Of a DNA stretch of 64,000 nt, positions 28,094 through 36,969 are shown piece after piece (positions within the stretch are counted from its first letter, which is position 1; every line of letters begins with the position of its first letter). This stretch comes from Methylobacterium pseudosasicola. Its GTDB lineage: Bacteria > Pseudomonadota > Alphaproteobacteria > Rhizobiales > Beijerinckiaceae. The translations under genes and the position numbers were made by a program. The notes under the pieces are model-generated. The model did not search any database. It had not been told where the DNA came from and worked only from the letters and a program-made list of their open reading frames with translations. The stretch is taken from the NCBI RefSeq assembly GCF_900114535.1, contig NZ_FOTK01000009.1:121858-185857 (forward strand), in the 5' to 3' direction.

Positions 28094-29086
28094 ATGGCCC
28101 GCTCCAAGCTGAACGCTTTGGTGCGCAGCCTGACGCTCGCGGCGAGCGTCGGCGCGCCCTGCCTGGCCGCTGCCGCGGACCTGCTGCCCCCGCCTCCGCC
28201 TCCGCCCCCCCCGCCCCCGATCGAGGTCGGCGGCGGCTGGTACCTGCGCGGCGATGTCGGCGCGAGCGTCTACACGCGGCCGAAATACACCGAGGCCTAC
28301 GATTACACCGGCTACCCGGACGCCAACCGCTCCTTCGGCAACGAGATCGGCGGCGGCGGCTTCGCGGGCGTTGGCGTCGGCTACCAGTTCACCCCGTTCC
28401 TGCGCGGCGACGTGACCGGCGAGTACCGCTACTCCACCGGCCTGCGCGGCAGCGAGTATTACAAGGGTCCCGAGTTCGACAACGGCCTCGGCTCCTACGG
28501 GGTCAACAAGTCGACCAGCAACTTCGATTCCGCGGTGGTCCTGGCCAACGCGTATTTCGACCTCGGCACCTGGTACGGCATCACGCCGTTCATCGGCGGC
28601 GGCGTCGGCTACGCCTTCAACCACATCTCGGGCTATTCGACGAACCAGCAGTTCACCAGCCCGACCTACGCCTACGATTACGGCAACCCGATCTACGACT
28701 GTAAGTGCGGTCCGGCCTACTACAACTACGCGCCGGTTTACGACAGCAACGGCAACCCGGTGTACAACACCAACAGCGGCAGCAAGTTCTACAAGAGCAA
28801 GACCAGCGGCAGCTTCGCCTGGGCGCTGCATGCCGGTCTCGCCTACGACGTGACCGACGCCCTGAAGATCGAACTGGCCTACCGCTACCTCAACCTCGGC
28901 AAGGCCGAGACCGGCGTCGGCTTCGTGCCGTGCTGCACCGACACCCTGCGCCCGATCAAGGTGAAGGACATCGAGGCCCACGACGTGAAGATCGGCCTGC
29001 GCTACTACCTCGGCGGCCTGGTCGCGGCGCCGCTGCCGCCGCTGATGCCGGAGCCGGTCCCCGGCCCGCTGGTCCGCAAGTACTGA
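28094..29086 (+). CDS. Outer-membrane beta-barrel protein 1 (Rhizobiales Omp25/RopB-like)
   Basis: 330 aa. Start ATG 28094 with AAGGAAT as ribosome site. A signal peptide (residues 1-28) ends AAAADLLP, followed by a run of ten prolines. The body alternates aromatic and polar residues as in an 8-stranded barrel: GGGWYLRGDVGASVY, GGGGFAGVGVGYQF, FIGGGVGYAF, AWALHAGLAYDVT and DVKIGLRYYLGG. The C-terminus ends LVRKY; the barrel itself ends earlier, with a Pro-rich extension after YYLGGLVAAP. An extracellular-loop-like insertion rich in Tyr, Asn and Ser occupies ~195-240 and contains CKC. Members are abundant surface proteins. A strong terminator follows. Confidence 0.87.
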   Translation: MARSKLNALVRSLTLAASVGAPCLAAAADLLPPPPPPPPPPPIEVGGGWYLRGDVGASVYTRPKYTEAYDYTGYPDANRSFGNEIGGGGFAGVGVGYQFTPFLRGDVTGEYRYSTGLRGSEYYKGPEFDNGLGSYGVNKSTSNFDSAVVLANAYFDLGTWYGITPFIGGGVGYAFNHISGYSTNQQFTSPTYAYDYGNPIYDCKCGPAYYNYAPVYDSNGNPVYNTNSGSKFYKSKTSGSFAWALHAGLAYDVTDALKIELAYRYLNLGKAETGVGFVPCCTDTLRPIKVKDIEAHDVKIGLRYYLGGLVAAPLPPLMPEPVPGPLVRKY

Positions 29087-29112
29087 TTTTTCCCCAACGA
29101 CCCTGACGGCAG

Positions 29113-29143
29113 ACGGCGCGGATGTCCTCCGCGCCGTTTTTTT
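29113..29143 (+). terminator. Rho-independent terminator of outer-membrane gene 1
   Basis: Perfect 10-bp stem ACGGCGCGGA/TCCGCGCCGT with a 5-nt loop and seven T residues, 26 bp after the stop. Confidence 0.93.
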
Positions 29144-29339
29144 CGTCTCGCGCCGGGGTTCATGACGGGACGAGAAGGATCGGAGATCGGAATTGCCTCG
29201 GCGGATAGTTCAAACCAAGAGCTGATGATCAAATCGGGATAATTGGATGAGTCAAAAATAACGGACGCTTAAGGTTACCCAACTATCACTGCATCGAGGC
29301 CCGAGCCGCCGTCCGTCTCCCAGTTCCAGGACGATCCCG

Positions 29340-30284
29340 ATGCGTACCGTCACCCTGCCGCTGCTGGCGATCCTCGGCCTTTGCGGCGCGAGCACCGCCC
29401 GGGCCGCCGACCTGGACTACGATTACCTGCGCGGCGCCGATTACGACCCGGTCCCGGCCCCGGTGGTCGACTGGAGCGGCGTGTATGTCGGCGGCCATGG
29501 CGGGTATACCTCCGGTGGCCTGGCGCAACGTGACGCCCTGCAATCGACCCTCGCGCAATACTTCAGTTACCGCGATATCGAGAGCGAGTTCGGAGTCTCG
29601 AAAATGCTGTCGCTGCCGGGGACCCGCGTAAAGAGCGCGAGCTTCGGTGCGTTTGCCGGCTACAACGTCCAGTTCGACGACATCGTTCTCGGCATCGAGG
29701 CCGATTACACGCACGTGGATCTGAACAGCTGGTCGACCAACAGCATCAGCCGGATCATGACGACGGCCGGAGGCAATTCCGAAACGGTTTATCTCTCCGG
29801 TACGTCGAACACGCGGATCGACGATTACGGCAGCATCCGCGGTCGAGCCGGCTACGCCTTCGGCAATCTGCTCCCCTACGTCACCGCTGGTCTCGCGGTC
29901 GGTCGGGTCACGATCAACGACACCGTCGCGGTCCAGAATTACGGCTACAGCGCCACGACCTATGCGGCGAACCAGGCCCTGACCACCGGCCTGCCGGCGG
30001 CCGTCTACAATCACGGCTATGCCAGCTTCAACCAGAACTTCCCGCTCAACCGGTCGACCCCGGCCGGACAGGGCGTCCAGACCGTTCCCTACGGCCCGAC
30101 TTCGCTGGTGGCGAACGCCAAGACCAAGACGATCGGCGGCGTCGCCCTCGGGTTCGGCCTTGAATACGCGATCACGCCCAACATCCTGCTGCGCGGCGAG
30201 TATCAATACGTGCTGTTCCAGAGCTTCAACGGTCACCGCGCCGAGCTGAACACGATCCGCGGCGGCGCGGCCGTCAAGTTCTGA
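29340..30284 (+). CDS. Outer-membrane beta-barrel protein 2 (porin family)
   Basis: 314 aa, start ATG 29340 (MRTVTLPLLAILGLCGASTA). Signal peptide 1-22 ends ARA. WSGVYVGGHGGYTSGG begins the barrel, FGAFAGYNVQFDDIVLGIEA, then GSIRGRAGYAFGNLLPYVTA and LGFGLEYAITPNILLRGEYQ, and it ends AAVKF with a C-terminal Phe that signals outer-membrane insertion. This is the Omp25/Omp31-like porin group of Rhizobiales. It is the second barrel in tandem but is not a recent copy of the first; it has its own leader (29144-29339), which is AT-richer than its surroundings. Confidence 0.9.
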   Translation: MRTVTLPLLAILGLCGASTARAADLDYDYLRGADYDPVPAPVVDWSGVYVGGHGGYTSGGLAQRDALQSTLAQYFSYRDIESEFGVSKMLSLPGTRVKSASFGAFAGYNVQFDDIVLGIEADYTHVDLNSWSTNSISRIMTTAGGNSETVYLSGTSNTRIDDYGSIRGRAGYAFGNLLPYVTAGLAVGRVTINDTVAVQNYGYSATTYAANQALTTGLPAAVYNHGYASFNQNFPLNRSTPAGQGVQTVPYGPTSLVANAKTKTIGGVALGFGLEYAITPNILLRGEYQYVLFQSFNGHRAELNTIRGGAAVKF

Positions 30285-30312
30285 TCGCCCCGAGACCGGC
30301 CGGATACCGACC

Positions 30313-30561
30313 ATGACCCAGCGCCGACCCGCCCGACCGCCGACGCTCGCCTGGGTCGTGCTGCTGGCCGCCCTCGTCCCCGCCCCGGCCTCCGCCTGGC
30401 CCGAGGATCGCGGCTTCGATCCGCCCCGACTCCGGCGCGTGGTCCGTGCGCGGCCCGAAGCGTCCGCCGTGCCGCCGCCCGTGATCGTCCGGGGCTACCT
30501 GCCCCGCAACCACAACGTCCCGATGTACAACGAGCCGCCCCGCCGCGGGCCGGTTTGGTGA
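30313..30561 (+). CDS. Small secreted hypothetical protein (82 aa)
   Basis: Start ATG 30313, 28 bp after the barrel 2 stop, so probably the same transcript. Residues 1-28 form a signal peptide (LAWVVLLAALVPAPASA), leaving a ~54-residue, Arg- and Pro-rich mature peptide ending PRRGPVW. I recognise no domain. Such small basic secreted proteins are common in Methylobacterium and are usually unannotated. The following 258 bp to 30819 shows no credible gene. Confidence 0.6.
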   Translation: MTQRRPARPPTLAWVVLLAALVPAPASAWPEDRGFDPPRLRRVVRARPEASAVPPPVIVRGYLPRNHNVPMYNEPPRRGPVW

Positions 30562-30819
30562 TCCGATAAGCGGGATCGAAGACCAAGCTTGAGTATCGAG
30601 GCGGCAGCACCTCCCAAGCCAGCGTGTGTCCCGCTACGCACTTGGAACCACGGCCGAGTGCAACGCCGACGTGCGGATCTTACGGCGTCCAGGAACTGCC
30701 GGTCGCAGCCGGCTCGTCGGTGCCGTCCGGCAGATCGGTGAGGACGCGTGAGTCTGCAGGGCGTCGACCCGGCGCGGCCGGATGCGTCATCGCCCGGATG
30801 ACGGCGTCGGCCGATGGGA

Positions 30820-31275
30820 TCACGCCGACGCGTTCGAGCCCCCCAGGAGGCCGACTGTGGAAAGCAGATGCACGTTCGGCGGCTTGTTGATCACCCGCAC
30901 GTCCCGGTCCTCGAACAGGAGCAGGACCGGGGCACCATCGCGGACGTAGTGTTTCAGGCCGTCATCCGACGACAGGAAGTCGGCGATGGTCAGTTCGCCG
31001 GCATTGCGCTTGGGCATCATGCCCTGCTTGCGGCGTTCACGTTCCATCTGCCAGACATCCGTCGTAACCCGGATGAACCGGGAGCGGTGCTGCGCGATGA
31101 AAGCCTGGACGTCGCGATCCTTCCGCTAATGGACCGGATCGCTCGTGACCTCGTCGTGGACGGCGTCCACGACGACGATGGGCATATCAAGATCAAGCAA
31201 CAGGGTAAGTGCGTCGGCGACCCAGAGGCTGTTGAACGGACCCGAATCCGGGATGATCAGCGTGCAACGCCTCAC
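30820..31275 (-). pseudogene. PIN-like toxin gene interrupted by an in-frame amber codon
   Basis: A GTG at 31275 overlaps the upstream antitoxin stop by 4 bp (GTGA) and opens a frame that runs to TGA at 30820, 151 codons, interrupted by one TAG (31128-31126). Before the stop: TLIIPDSGPFNSLWVADALT, then MPIVVVDAVHDEVTSD; after it: KDRDVQAFIAQHRSRFI and AGELTIADFLSS. The conserved acidic residues around PDSG, HDE and the later GELT/ADF suit a PIN-domain nuclease. Coding-like sequence on both sides in the same frame shows one nonsense change rather than two genes. The downstream part could restart at ATG 31047 but would lack the active-site Asp. Probably an inactivated toxin. Confidence 0.75.
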
Positions 31276-31601
31276 GTCGAGGTCCACAGACGCTCGAACG
31301 TTGCGGCCTGATCCTGAACGAGGTGCTCGGGCGGACGCGGCGGCGTGAGGTCGTGGTCGCCGAGGGCAACGAGCAAGGCAGCGTAGTCGCGCAGGCCGAG
31401 CGCTTCGATCGCCTCCCGGCGTGTGATCGTACCGGCCGCGAAAGCCATGAGGGGATCGGGAATCTTCTTCGCCGAGCCGGTGGCGATCACGGCTTCCAGA
31501 TGCGCGCGGACGATAGCGGTGACGCTGGTTCCATGGCGAGCCGCATAGGCTTCAGCTTCGTCGACCAGACCTGCGGGCAGGTTGAACACCGTCTCGGGCA
31601 T
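31272..31601 (-). CDS. Antitoxin-like protein of a PIN toxin pair
   Basis: 109 aa from ATG 31601 (MPETVFNLPAGLVDEAEAYA). The N-terminal ~40 residues have the ribbon-helix-helix pattern: a short strand (ETVFNLP) then helices VDEAEAYAARHG and SVTAIVRAHLEAVI. The C-terminal part (FAAGTITRREAIEALGLRDY) would bind and block the toxin. It ends with GTGA overlapping the start of the PIN-like gene, the translational coupling usual in type II toxin-antitoxin operons. With the toxin interrupted, the antitoxin may be kept as a regulator or be decaying. Confidence 0.75.
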   Translation of the reverse strand: MPETVFNLPAGLVDEAEAYAARHGTSVTAIVRAHLEAVIATGSAKKIPDPLMAFAAGTITRREAIEALGLRDYAALLVALGDHDLTPPRPPEHLVQDQAATFERLWTST

Positions 31602-31705
31602 CGGACGCCTCCAGGGCATCACAAATATATCCGCGTGCGGCGTGAAGCCAGTTGCGGACGCGCCGCCGACGAAGGACCATGCACGGATGCACGCCGCCCG
31701 AGCCC

Positions 31706-32254
31706 TCAGCTCTCCAACTCGCTGTCCCAGTACAGATAGTCGAGCCAGGTGTGGTGATACTGGCGGTGGTCGAATTCGGGCTGGCGGTGGTGCAGCTCGT
31801 AGCGGGTCGGCCGGCGCGGCTCGGTGGCGAGCGGCATGTCCGCCTCCTGCGGGGTGCGGTTGGCCTTGCGCAGGTTGCAGGGCGAGCAGGCCGCCACGAC
31901 GTTCTCCCAGCTCGACAGGCCGCCCCGGGAGCGCGGCACCACATGGTCGAAGGTCAGGCCGCCCGAGGGCAGCCGCAGGCCGCAATACTGGCAGCTGAAC
32001 CCGTCGCGCAGGTAGATGTTGTAGCGGGTGAAGGCCGGGCTGCGGGCGAGCGTGACGTAGTTCTTCAGCGCCACCACACTCGGCACCCGCAGCGCCCGCG
32101 AGGGCGAGCGCGCCTCGACATCGTAGCTCGCCACCAGGGTGACGCGATCGAGGAACAGGGCCGTGAAGGCGTCCTTCCACGACCAGAGCGAGAGCGGATT
32201 GTAGGAGAGCGGCCGATAATCCGCGTTCAGGACGAGGGTTTGGAGATCCATCAT
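31706..32254 (-). CDS. HNH endonuclease
   Basis: 182 aa, start ATG 32254 (MMDLQTLVLNADYRPLSY; ATG at 32251 also possible). The N-terminal DYRPLSYNPLSLWSWKDAFT segment is typical of this alphaproteobacterial HNH family. The nuclease core has a zinc-binding CQYCG, the catalytic TFDHVVPRSRGG and a second CSPCN, then KANRTPQEADMPL. The role is unknown; family members are chromosomal and widely conserved, so it need not be a mobile homing enzyme. It lies upstream of the TA remnant on the same strand with ~100 bp between. Confidence 0.9.
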   Translation of the reverse strand: MMDLQTLVLNADYRPLSYNPLSLWSWKDAFTALFLDRVTLVASYDVEARSPSRALRVPSVVALKNYVTLARSPAFTRYNIYLRDGFSCQYCGLRLPSGGLTFDHVVPRSRGGLSSWENVVAACSPCNLRKANRTPQEADMPLATEPRRPTRYELHHRQPEFDHRQYHHTWLDYLYWDSELES

Positions 32255-32868
32255 CGGCGCGACTCTTCGAACTATCTCTGACGCGTGTAACGCGCGGGAA
32301 CGCGTCGGCGCCCCGCCGGCCCGTCCGACGCGGCCATGGGCCGGCGCAGGACGGGCCGGCGGACGGGGCGTCGGCTCGGCGGGAGAGGCGGAAGGAGCAA
32401 CAGGGCGGCGGGCCGGCGCGCGGGGACGCCAGTCGGTGCGGTAGCAACCGGAACGCGGCCGGGCCGGACCGGCATCGACGCCGGCCGAACCCTTTCGCGT
32501 GACGACGAAAAGGCCCTGTCCATCTGGTGTTCATCTAATCCCACCGTGACACCCTTGTGAAGCTTTTCCCGCAGGGTCCCGGGGACGCACCCACAGCAGG
32601 GCTTTGGGCCCGCCGATCCGGACGAGGGTGGGCAGGGGCACGGTTTCGCCCTATTGGAAGCCCACAGCGCCCGGCCTCGAGAGGCGAGCCCGATCGCCCT
32701 GCCATCCCGCTCGCCCCTCAGGCTTTGATTCCACGCGCTCGCTGACGCCGAACCGATGGTCCCTTCGGCGGCGAGCGCTCGAGAAGGCCCGCGCGGTTCC
32801 CGACGACCGCCGGTCCGCCGATGCCGGGCTCCGACCGCGCGCCCGGCGCGCCCGACGAGAGGTAGCCT
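32255..32868. other. 614-bp intergenic region, includes family E repeat
   Basis: No convincing gene on either strand; ORFs here have no recognisable domain or ribosome site. GC is very high up to ~32500. A family E repeat is at 32723-32784. Promoters for the divergent HNH and MscS-type genes should lie here but no consensus was identified. Confidence 0.5.
32723..32784. repeat. Family E repeat, copy 2
   Basis: GCTTTGATTCCACGCGCTCG, CTGACGCCGAACCGATGG, CTTCGGCGGCGAGCGCTCGA. It shares module order and spacing with the copy at 19570-19630. Confidence 0.65.
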
Positions 32869-35535
32869 ATGATCCGCACGCGTGTGCGCTCCCGGAAGCT
32901 CAACGACGCGCCGCGTCGGCCCGTCGCGCTGGCCCTCCTGGCCGCGCTGATGCTGGCGATCCCGGTCGCCGCACCGCCCGCTGCCTGGGCTCAGGGCGAG
33001 GCGCCGGCCGGGCAGCCCGCGGCGGCCAAGCCAGGGGAATCCAAGCCCGCGGAAGCGAAGGCGCCCGACGCCAAGCCGGCCGATGCCAAGCCCGCGGCGC
33101 CGAAACCCGAGATGTCCGAGCAGCTCAAGGCGGTCCGGGCCCAGCTCGACGCCGCCAAGGCGGAGCTCGAAGCCCGCGAGAAGCAGCTGGGGCATACCGA
33201 TCTGACCGCCGCGGACCTGGCGGCGATTCGCGACAGTGCCGGGACGGTCACCGAGGAGATCCGCACGCTGATCACCCGGCTCGACACGCCGCTGGAGGCG
33301 GCGCGCGAGCGGCTGGCGCAGCTTGGCCCGAAGCCGAAGGACACCCAGGAGAGCGCGGACGTCGCCGAGCAGCGCGTCGAGCGCGAGGCCGCGGTGACCC
33401 GCATCGACGAGACCCAGCGCCTCGCCCGCTCCCTGCTGGTGCAGGGTGACCAGATCATCGACCGGGTCTCGAACCGCCGGCGCGAATCGTTCACCCGCGA
33501 CCTGTTCCAGCGCTCGCAGCCCCTGGTCAGCCCGGGCCTCTGGGCCAAGGTCATGGCCGACGTGCCGCGGGACACGCGCTCGCTGCAGAGCGCCGTGTCC
33601 GATATCGGGCTGCTGTTCTCGCGCAACGGCAGCATCGGCAACCTGCTGTTCCTGGGGCTCGCCTTCGGGATCTCGATCGCGCTGTATTTCGGGCGGCGCA
33701 ACATCGCCCCCCGGGCGGCCCGGCGGGACGCCTCCGCCACCGAACCGTCGCGGCGCGCCACCCTGCTGGCGGCCTGGCGGGTGATCCTGCTCGGCACGGT
33801 ACCGGCTGTGGCGGGCTCCTACGCGGTCTACTACGCGCTGGACGCCACCAACCTGCTGCCCTCCCGGCTGCTGCCGGTGGCCGCCGCGATCCTGGGCGGG
33901 CTCGCCTTCATCGCCTTCGTCGAGGCCCTGTGCGACGGGCTGCTCAGCCCCGACAAGCCCGCCTGGCGCCCGGCCCCGGTCGGCGACGCGGCCGCGACCC
34001 GGCTGACCCGGCTCGCGGTCGGCATCGCCACGGTGCTGACCGTGGTGAAATCCGTGGAGGCGTTGAATTCCGGGATCTCGGCGGCCCTGCCGATCTCGAT
34101 CGCCACCCGGGGCATTGGCGCCGTGGCGACAGCCCTGATCCTGGCAGTCGGCCTGCACCGCTTCGCCGATACCGAGCAGGAGGAGGAGGCCTGCTTCGGC
34201 CCCTACGTTCCGACCAAGACCACAACGGGCATCGGCGGCCCGGCCCGGCTCATCGGCTGGGCCGCGGTGGCGCTGATCGGGGTCGGGGCGCTGGTGGGCT
34301 ACGTCGCCTTCGCGGCCTTCCTGATCGACCAGCTGATCTGGGCGGGCGGCGTGCTGGTGCTGCTCTACCTGCTGGTCCAGAGCGTCGACACCTTCATCGG
34401 CCGCGCGCTTACCGACGAGACCCGGCTCGCCACCGCGCTCCAGGCCAATACCGGCCTGCGCAAGCGCTCGCTGACCCAGATCTCGGTCCTGGCGACCGGC
34501 GCCGCCCGGGTCGTGCTGATCCTGGTGGCGGCGCTGCTCGTGCTGGCGCCCTGGGGGCTCGATTCCACCGACATCGTCTCGTCGATCCGCCAGGCCTTCT
34601 TCGGCTTCAAGGTCGGGGACGTGACGATCTCGCTCTCGAGCATCGCCTTCGGCATCGGCATCCTGGTGCTCGGCGTGTTCGTCACCCGGGCGGTGCAGCG
34701 CTGGCTGGAGCTGACCTACCTGCCGGCCACCGACCTCGATGCGGGCCTACGCAACTCGATCACCACCATCGCGGGCTATTGCGGCTTCCTGCTCGCCCTG
34801 GCGCTGGCCTTCTCGTATCTGGGCTTGAGCCTGGAGAAGCTGACCCTCGTGGCCGGCGCCCTGTCGGTGGGTATCGGTTTCGGCCTGCAATCGATCGTCA
34901 ACAACTTCGTCTCCGGCCTGCTGCTCCTGTGGGAGCGGCCGATCCGGGTCGGCGACCAGGTGGTGATCGGTGATTCGGAGGGCATCGTGAAGCGCATCTC
35001 GGTGCGCTCCACCGAGATCCAGACCTTCGACCGCTCGGCCGTGATCGTGCCGAACTCGAACCTGATCTCCGGGGTGGTCAAGAACCGGGTGCGCGGCGAC
35101 CGCTCAGGGAGGGTCAGCATCACGGTCAGCGTTCTGCGCAACCAGGACCCGGTGCGGGCCGCCGAGCTGATCGTCGGCTGCGCGCAGGCCCATGCCGACG
35201 TGCTGCGCGACCCGGCGCCCCGGGTGGTGTTCAAGAAGATCGGCGATCCGTTCCTGGAATTCGAGCTCCTGGTCTGGATCGTCGATGTCAGCCTCGGCCA
35301 GAAGGTCCAGACCGACCTGAATTTCTCCGTTTTCGCGACCCTCACGGAAGCGGGCTTCATCCCGCCCCTCGGCCCCGGCGCCAGCATCGTGACCGTGCAG
35401 GGTTTCGAGGCGATGCAGACCGCCATGGGCGAGATCGCGAGCCGGTTCGGGCAGCCGGCCTCGGAGCCGACCCAAGAGCCGGCCGAGCCTGCCCAGCCGC
35501 AGCGCGACCGCGGCCTCCGGAGCGCCGGGGGCTGA
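32869..35535 (+). CDS. Large mechanosensitive channel, DUF3772 plus MscS domain
   Basis: 888 aa. A signal peptide (residues ~18-42, ending AWAQG) is followed by an Ala/Lys/Pro linker made of KPAEAK-like repeats, a periplasmic coiled coil (EQLKAVRAQLDAAKAELEAR) and the DUF3772 region. Multiple membrane helices run from ~residue 255 to 640. The MscS core (~640-860) has the pore helix (TLVAGALSVGIGFGLQSIVN) and NNFVSGLLLLWERPIRVGDQ, with VNNFVSG next to the pore, then beta domain GIVKRISVRSTEIQTFDRSA. It would release solutes upon hypo-osmotic shock and resembles MscK/YbiO-type large channels. ATG 32869. Confidence 0.92.
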   Translation: MIRTRVRSRKLNDAPRRPVALALLAALMLAIPVAAPPAAWAQGEAPAGQPAAAKPGESKPAEAKAPDAKPADAKPAAPKPEMSEQLKAVRAQLDAAKAELEAREKQLGHTDLTAADLAAIRDSAGTVTEEIRTLITRLDTPLEAARERLAQLGPKPKDTQESADVAEQRVEREAAVTRIDETQRLARSLLVQGDQIIDRVSNRRRESFTRDLFQRSQPLVSPGLWAKVMADVPRDTRSLQSAVSDIGLLFSRNGSIGNLLFLGLAFGISIALYFGRRNIAPRAARRDASATEPSRRATLLAAWRVILLGTVPAVAGSYAVYYALDATNLLPSRLLPVAAAILGGLAFIAFVEALCDGLLSPDKPAWRPAPVGDAAATRLTRLAVGIATVLTVVKSVEALNSGISAALPISIATRGIGAVATALILAVGLHRFADTEQEEEACFGPYVPTKTTTGIGGPARLIGWAAVALIGVGALVGYVAFAAFLIDQLIWAGGVLVLLYLLVQSVDTFIGRALTDETRLATALQANTGLRKRSLTQISVLATGAARVVLILVAALLVLAPWGLDSTDIVSSIRQAFFGFKVGDVTISLSSIAFGIGILVLGVFVTRAVQRWLELTYLPATDLDAGLRNSITTIAGYCGFLLALALAFSYLGLSLEKLTLVAGALSVGIGFGLQSIVNNFVSGLLLLWERPIRVGDQVVIGDSEGIVKRISVRSTEIQTFDRSAVIVPNSNLISGVVKNRVRGDRSGRVSITVSVLRNQDPVRAAELIVGCAQAHADVLRDPAPRVVFKKIGDPFLEFELLVWIVDVSLGQKVQTDLNFSVFATLTEAGFIPPLGPGASIVTVQGFEAMQTAMGEIASRFGQPASEPTQEPAEPAQPQRDRGLRSAGG

Positions 35536-35538
35536 GGT

Positions 35539-35916
35539 TCAACGCGCCGCGCGCTGGGGTGGCCGCAGATCGAGATGCGCGCGCGCCCCGTCGGCGGCGA
35601 GCATCACCTGTGTGCCCCTGCGCGTCAGGAGGCCCGCCCGCTCCAGCGCGGTGACGTCGTCGTGCACGCGCCGGTAGTTTCGGCGGAGTGATCCGGCCAA
35701 GGCGTTGATCGAGTCGGCGGGGCCTCCGGTCAGGGCCTCCAGGAGCGCGATCCGGGCCGGCGAGAAGGTCTTGAGGAAGGCCGACCAGTTCTCGAAGGTG
35801 ACGATCCGCTCGGGCCGAGGCTCCTCGCCAGCCTCCGCGCGCCGCACCGCCGCGAGGAAGCGATCCCGCATATCCTCGACGGATCCGCCGATGACGTATG
35901 TTACCGCGTCGCTCAT
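35539..35916 (-). CDS. HTH antitoxin of TumE-type pair (TumA-like)
   Basis: 125 aa from ATG 35916 (MSDAVTYVIGGSVEDMRDRF). The C-terminal ~75 residues form a winged helix-turn-helix: FSPARIALLEALTGGPADSI, NALAGSLRRNYRRVHDDVTA, LERAGLLTRRG. This HTH type is commonly the partner of DUF6516 proteins. It overlaps the upstream TumE-like gene by 4 bp (ATGA). The toxin-first gene order is unusual for type II systems but is frequent in this family. It likely represses the operon and neutralises its partner. Confidence 0.8.
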   Translation of the reverse strand: MSDAVTYVIGGSVEDMRDRFLAAVRRAEAGEEPRPERIVTFENWSAFLKTFSPARIALLEALTGGPADSINALAGSLRRNYRRVHDDVTALERAGLLTRRGTQVMLAADGARAHLDLRPPQRAAR

Positions 35917-36212
35917 AGATTGCCTCCGCGCAGAGTCCCGACCTCGGTTAGGAAGTCGTCCAGCAGCTTTTCGTAGGTGGTGAACCGGTACGGGGTTTCC
36001 ACATCGCCGCGATGAACGTGGTCGCCCTTCCCGGCTTCGTTGTCGTAGGCCAGGATCCGCAGGCCCTCGCGACCATAAAAGAGGGAGTATTTTAGGCCGT
36101 GCGCCGAGCCGCGGACCCGGTCCGGCGGCTTGAGTTCCCAGAGCTTGAGCTGAAGAATGGAGCCGTCCGCGTAGACCTTCTTGGCATCGATCAGGAGAGT
36201 CGCACGCGCCAT
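35913..36212 (-). CDS. TumE-family (DUF6516) putative toxin
   Basis: 99 aa, start ATG 36212 (MARATLLIDAKKVYADGSIL). Family features are QLKLWELKPPDRVRGSAHGL, KYSLFYGREGLRILAYDNEA and GKGDHVHRGDVETPYRFTTY, with conserved His-x-His. NCBI annotation names DUF6516 as TumE family of toxin-antitoxin systems. Its biochemical target is not known to me. The AT-richer stretch just upstream (36213-36260) is the likely promoter and operator. The ATGA overlap with the HTH gene downstream supports one operon. Confidence 0.82.
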   Translation of the reverse strand: MARATLLIDAKKVYADGSILQLKLWELKPPDRVRGSAHGLKYSLFYGREGLRILAYDNEAGKGDHVHRGDVETPYRFTTYEKLLDDFLTEVGTLRGGNL

Positions 36213-36335
36213 AGGACATGAGATGGCATAGACCCCTTATGACGTAAAGTGTCATAGGAAGGCGTGTCATCCGATCAGGGCGCCCGGTCGCGCAATCGCC
36301 CGGCGCCCCCTATATCGCCGGGGCGTCCGAGCCGG

Positions 36336-36869
36336 ATGCGGAAGCGTGGATCTGGAAACGTGGGCGGACGGAACCTGAGACGAGGCCTGATCGCGGCGGC
36401 CGGCCTCCCGGCGCTGGCGCTGCTCGGCGCCTGCGCCACCGAGGCGCCGACGACCGCCGGCCTGCCGAGCATCTACCTGCCGCTCGCCAGCCAGAACGCC
36501 CATATCGACACCGACGCCGCCCGGGACATGATCTCGTCCTACCGCCGCAACCGCGGGGCCGGGCCGCTCACGGTCGATCCCGAGCTTCAGCGTCTGGCCG
36601 AGGCGGAAGCCGCCGCCATGGCGGTGGCCGACCGGCCGAGCAAGGCGCAGACCGTCAAGGCCGCGGTGGGGCGGCTCGGCTACGCCGACGTGAACGCCAA
36701 CCTGTCGGCTGGCTACCACACCCTGGCCGAGGCCTTCTCCGGCTGGCGCGAGAGCGCCCCGCACGAGGCCACGATGCTCGACCCCCGGGCGACCCGGATG
36801 GGGATCGCCACGGCCTATGCGCCGGGCTCGAAGTACAAGGTCTACTGGGCGCTGCTCACCGCGAAGTAG
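36336..36869 (+). CDS. CAP-domain lipoprotein
   Basis: 177 aa from ATG 36336 (MRKRGSGNVGGRNLRRG). The signal sequence (GLIAAAGLPALALLGAC) ends in a lipobox Cys, so it is probably an outer-membrane or periplasmic lipoprotein. The CAP/SCP domain includes ISSYRRNRGAGPLTVDPELQ, AEAEAAAMAVADR, AEAFSGWRESAPHEATMLDP and GIATAYAPGSKYKVYWALLT. The usual first active-site His positions are partly altered: HEATML is kept. Function of bacterial CAP lipoproteins is uncertain (YkwD-like). The frame is open to 36264 but the upstream residues are not signal-like. Confidence 0.83.
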   Translation: MRKRGSGNVGGRNLRRGLIAAAGLPALALLGACATEAPTTAGLPSIYLPLASQNAHIDTDAARDMISSYRRNRGAGPLTVDPELQRLAEAEAAAMAVADRPSKAQTVKAAVGRLGYADVNANLSAGYHTLAEAFSGWRESAPHEATMLDPRATRMGIATAYAPGSKYKVYWALLTAK

Positions 36870-36899
36870 AGCGCGGTGCCGGCAGTAAAGACAGGTTCG

Positions 36900-36951
36900 C
36901 AAGGCTCTGCCCTGCACCCGCAAAAGGTCACGGACCTTTTGAAACCATGAC
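36900..36951. repeat. Family A repeat, right half
   Basis: CAAGGCTCTGCCCTGCACCC, GCAAAAGGTCACGGACCTTT, TGAAACCATGAC. Matches the right half of the copies at 21633 and 40754, including the terminal CCATGAC, but no gene starts there. Confidence 0.8.
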
Positions 36952-36969
36952 TGTCAGCGATGGATCGCT

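Noticed and set aside
30820..31047. Independent 75-aa gene starting at ATG 31047
   Set aside because: It is in frame with, and continues, the PIN-like toxin upstream of the amber codon, and lacks the active-site segment; better explained as the remainder of one interrupted gene.
32255..32868. Additional gene between HNH and the MscS channel
   Set aside because: Frames here have no domain, no ribosome site and extreme Arg/Gly composition; one contains the family E repeat.
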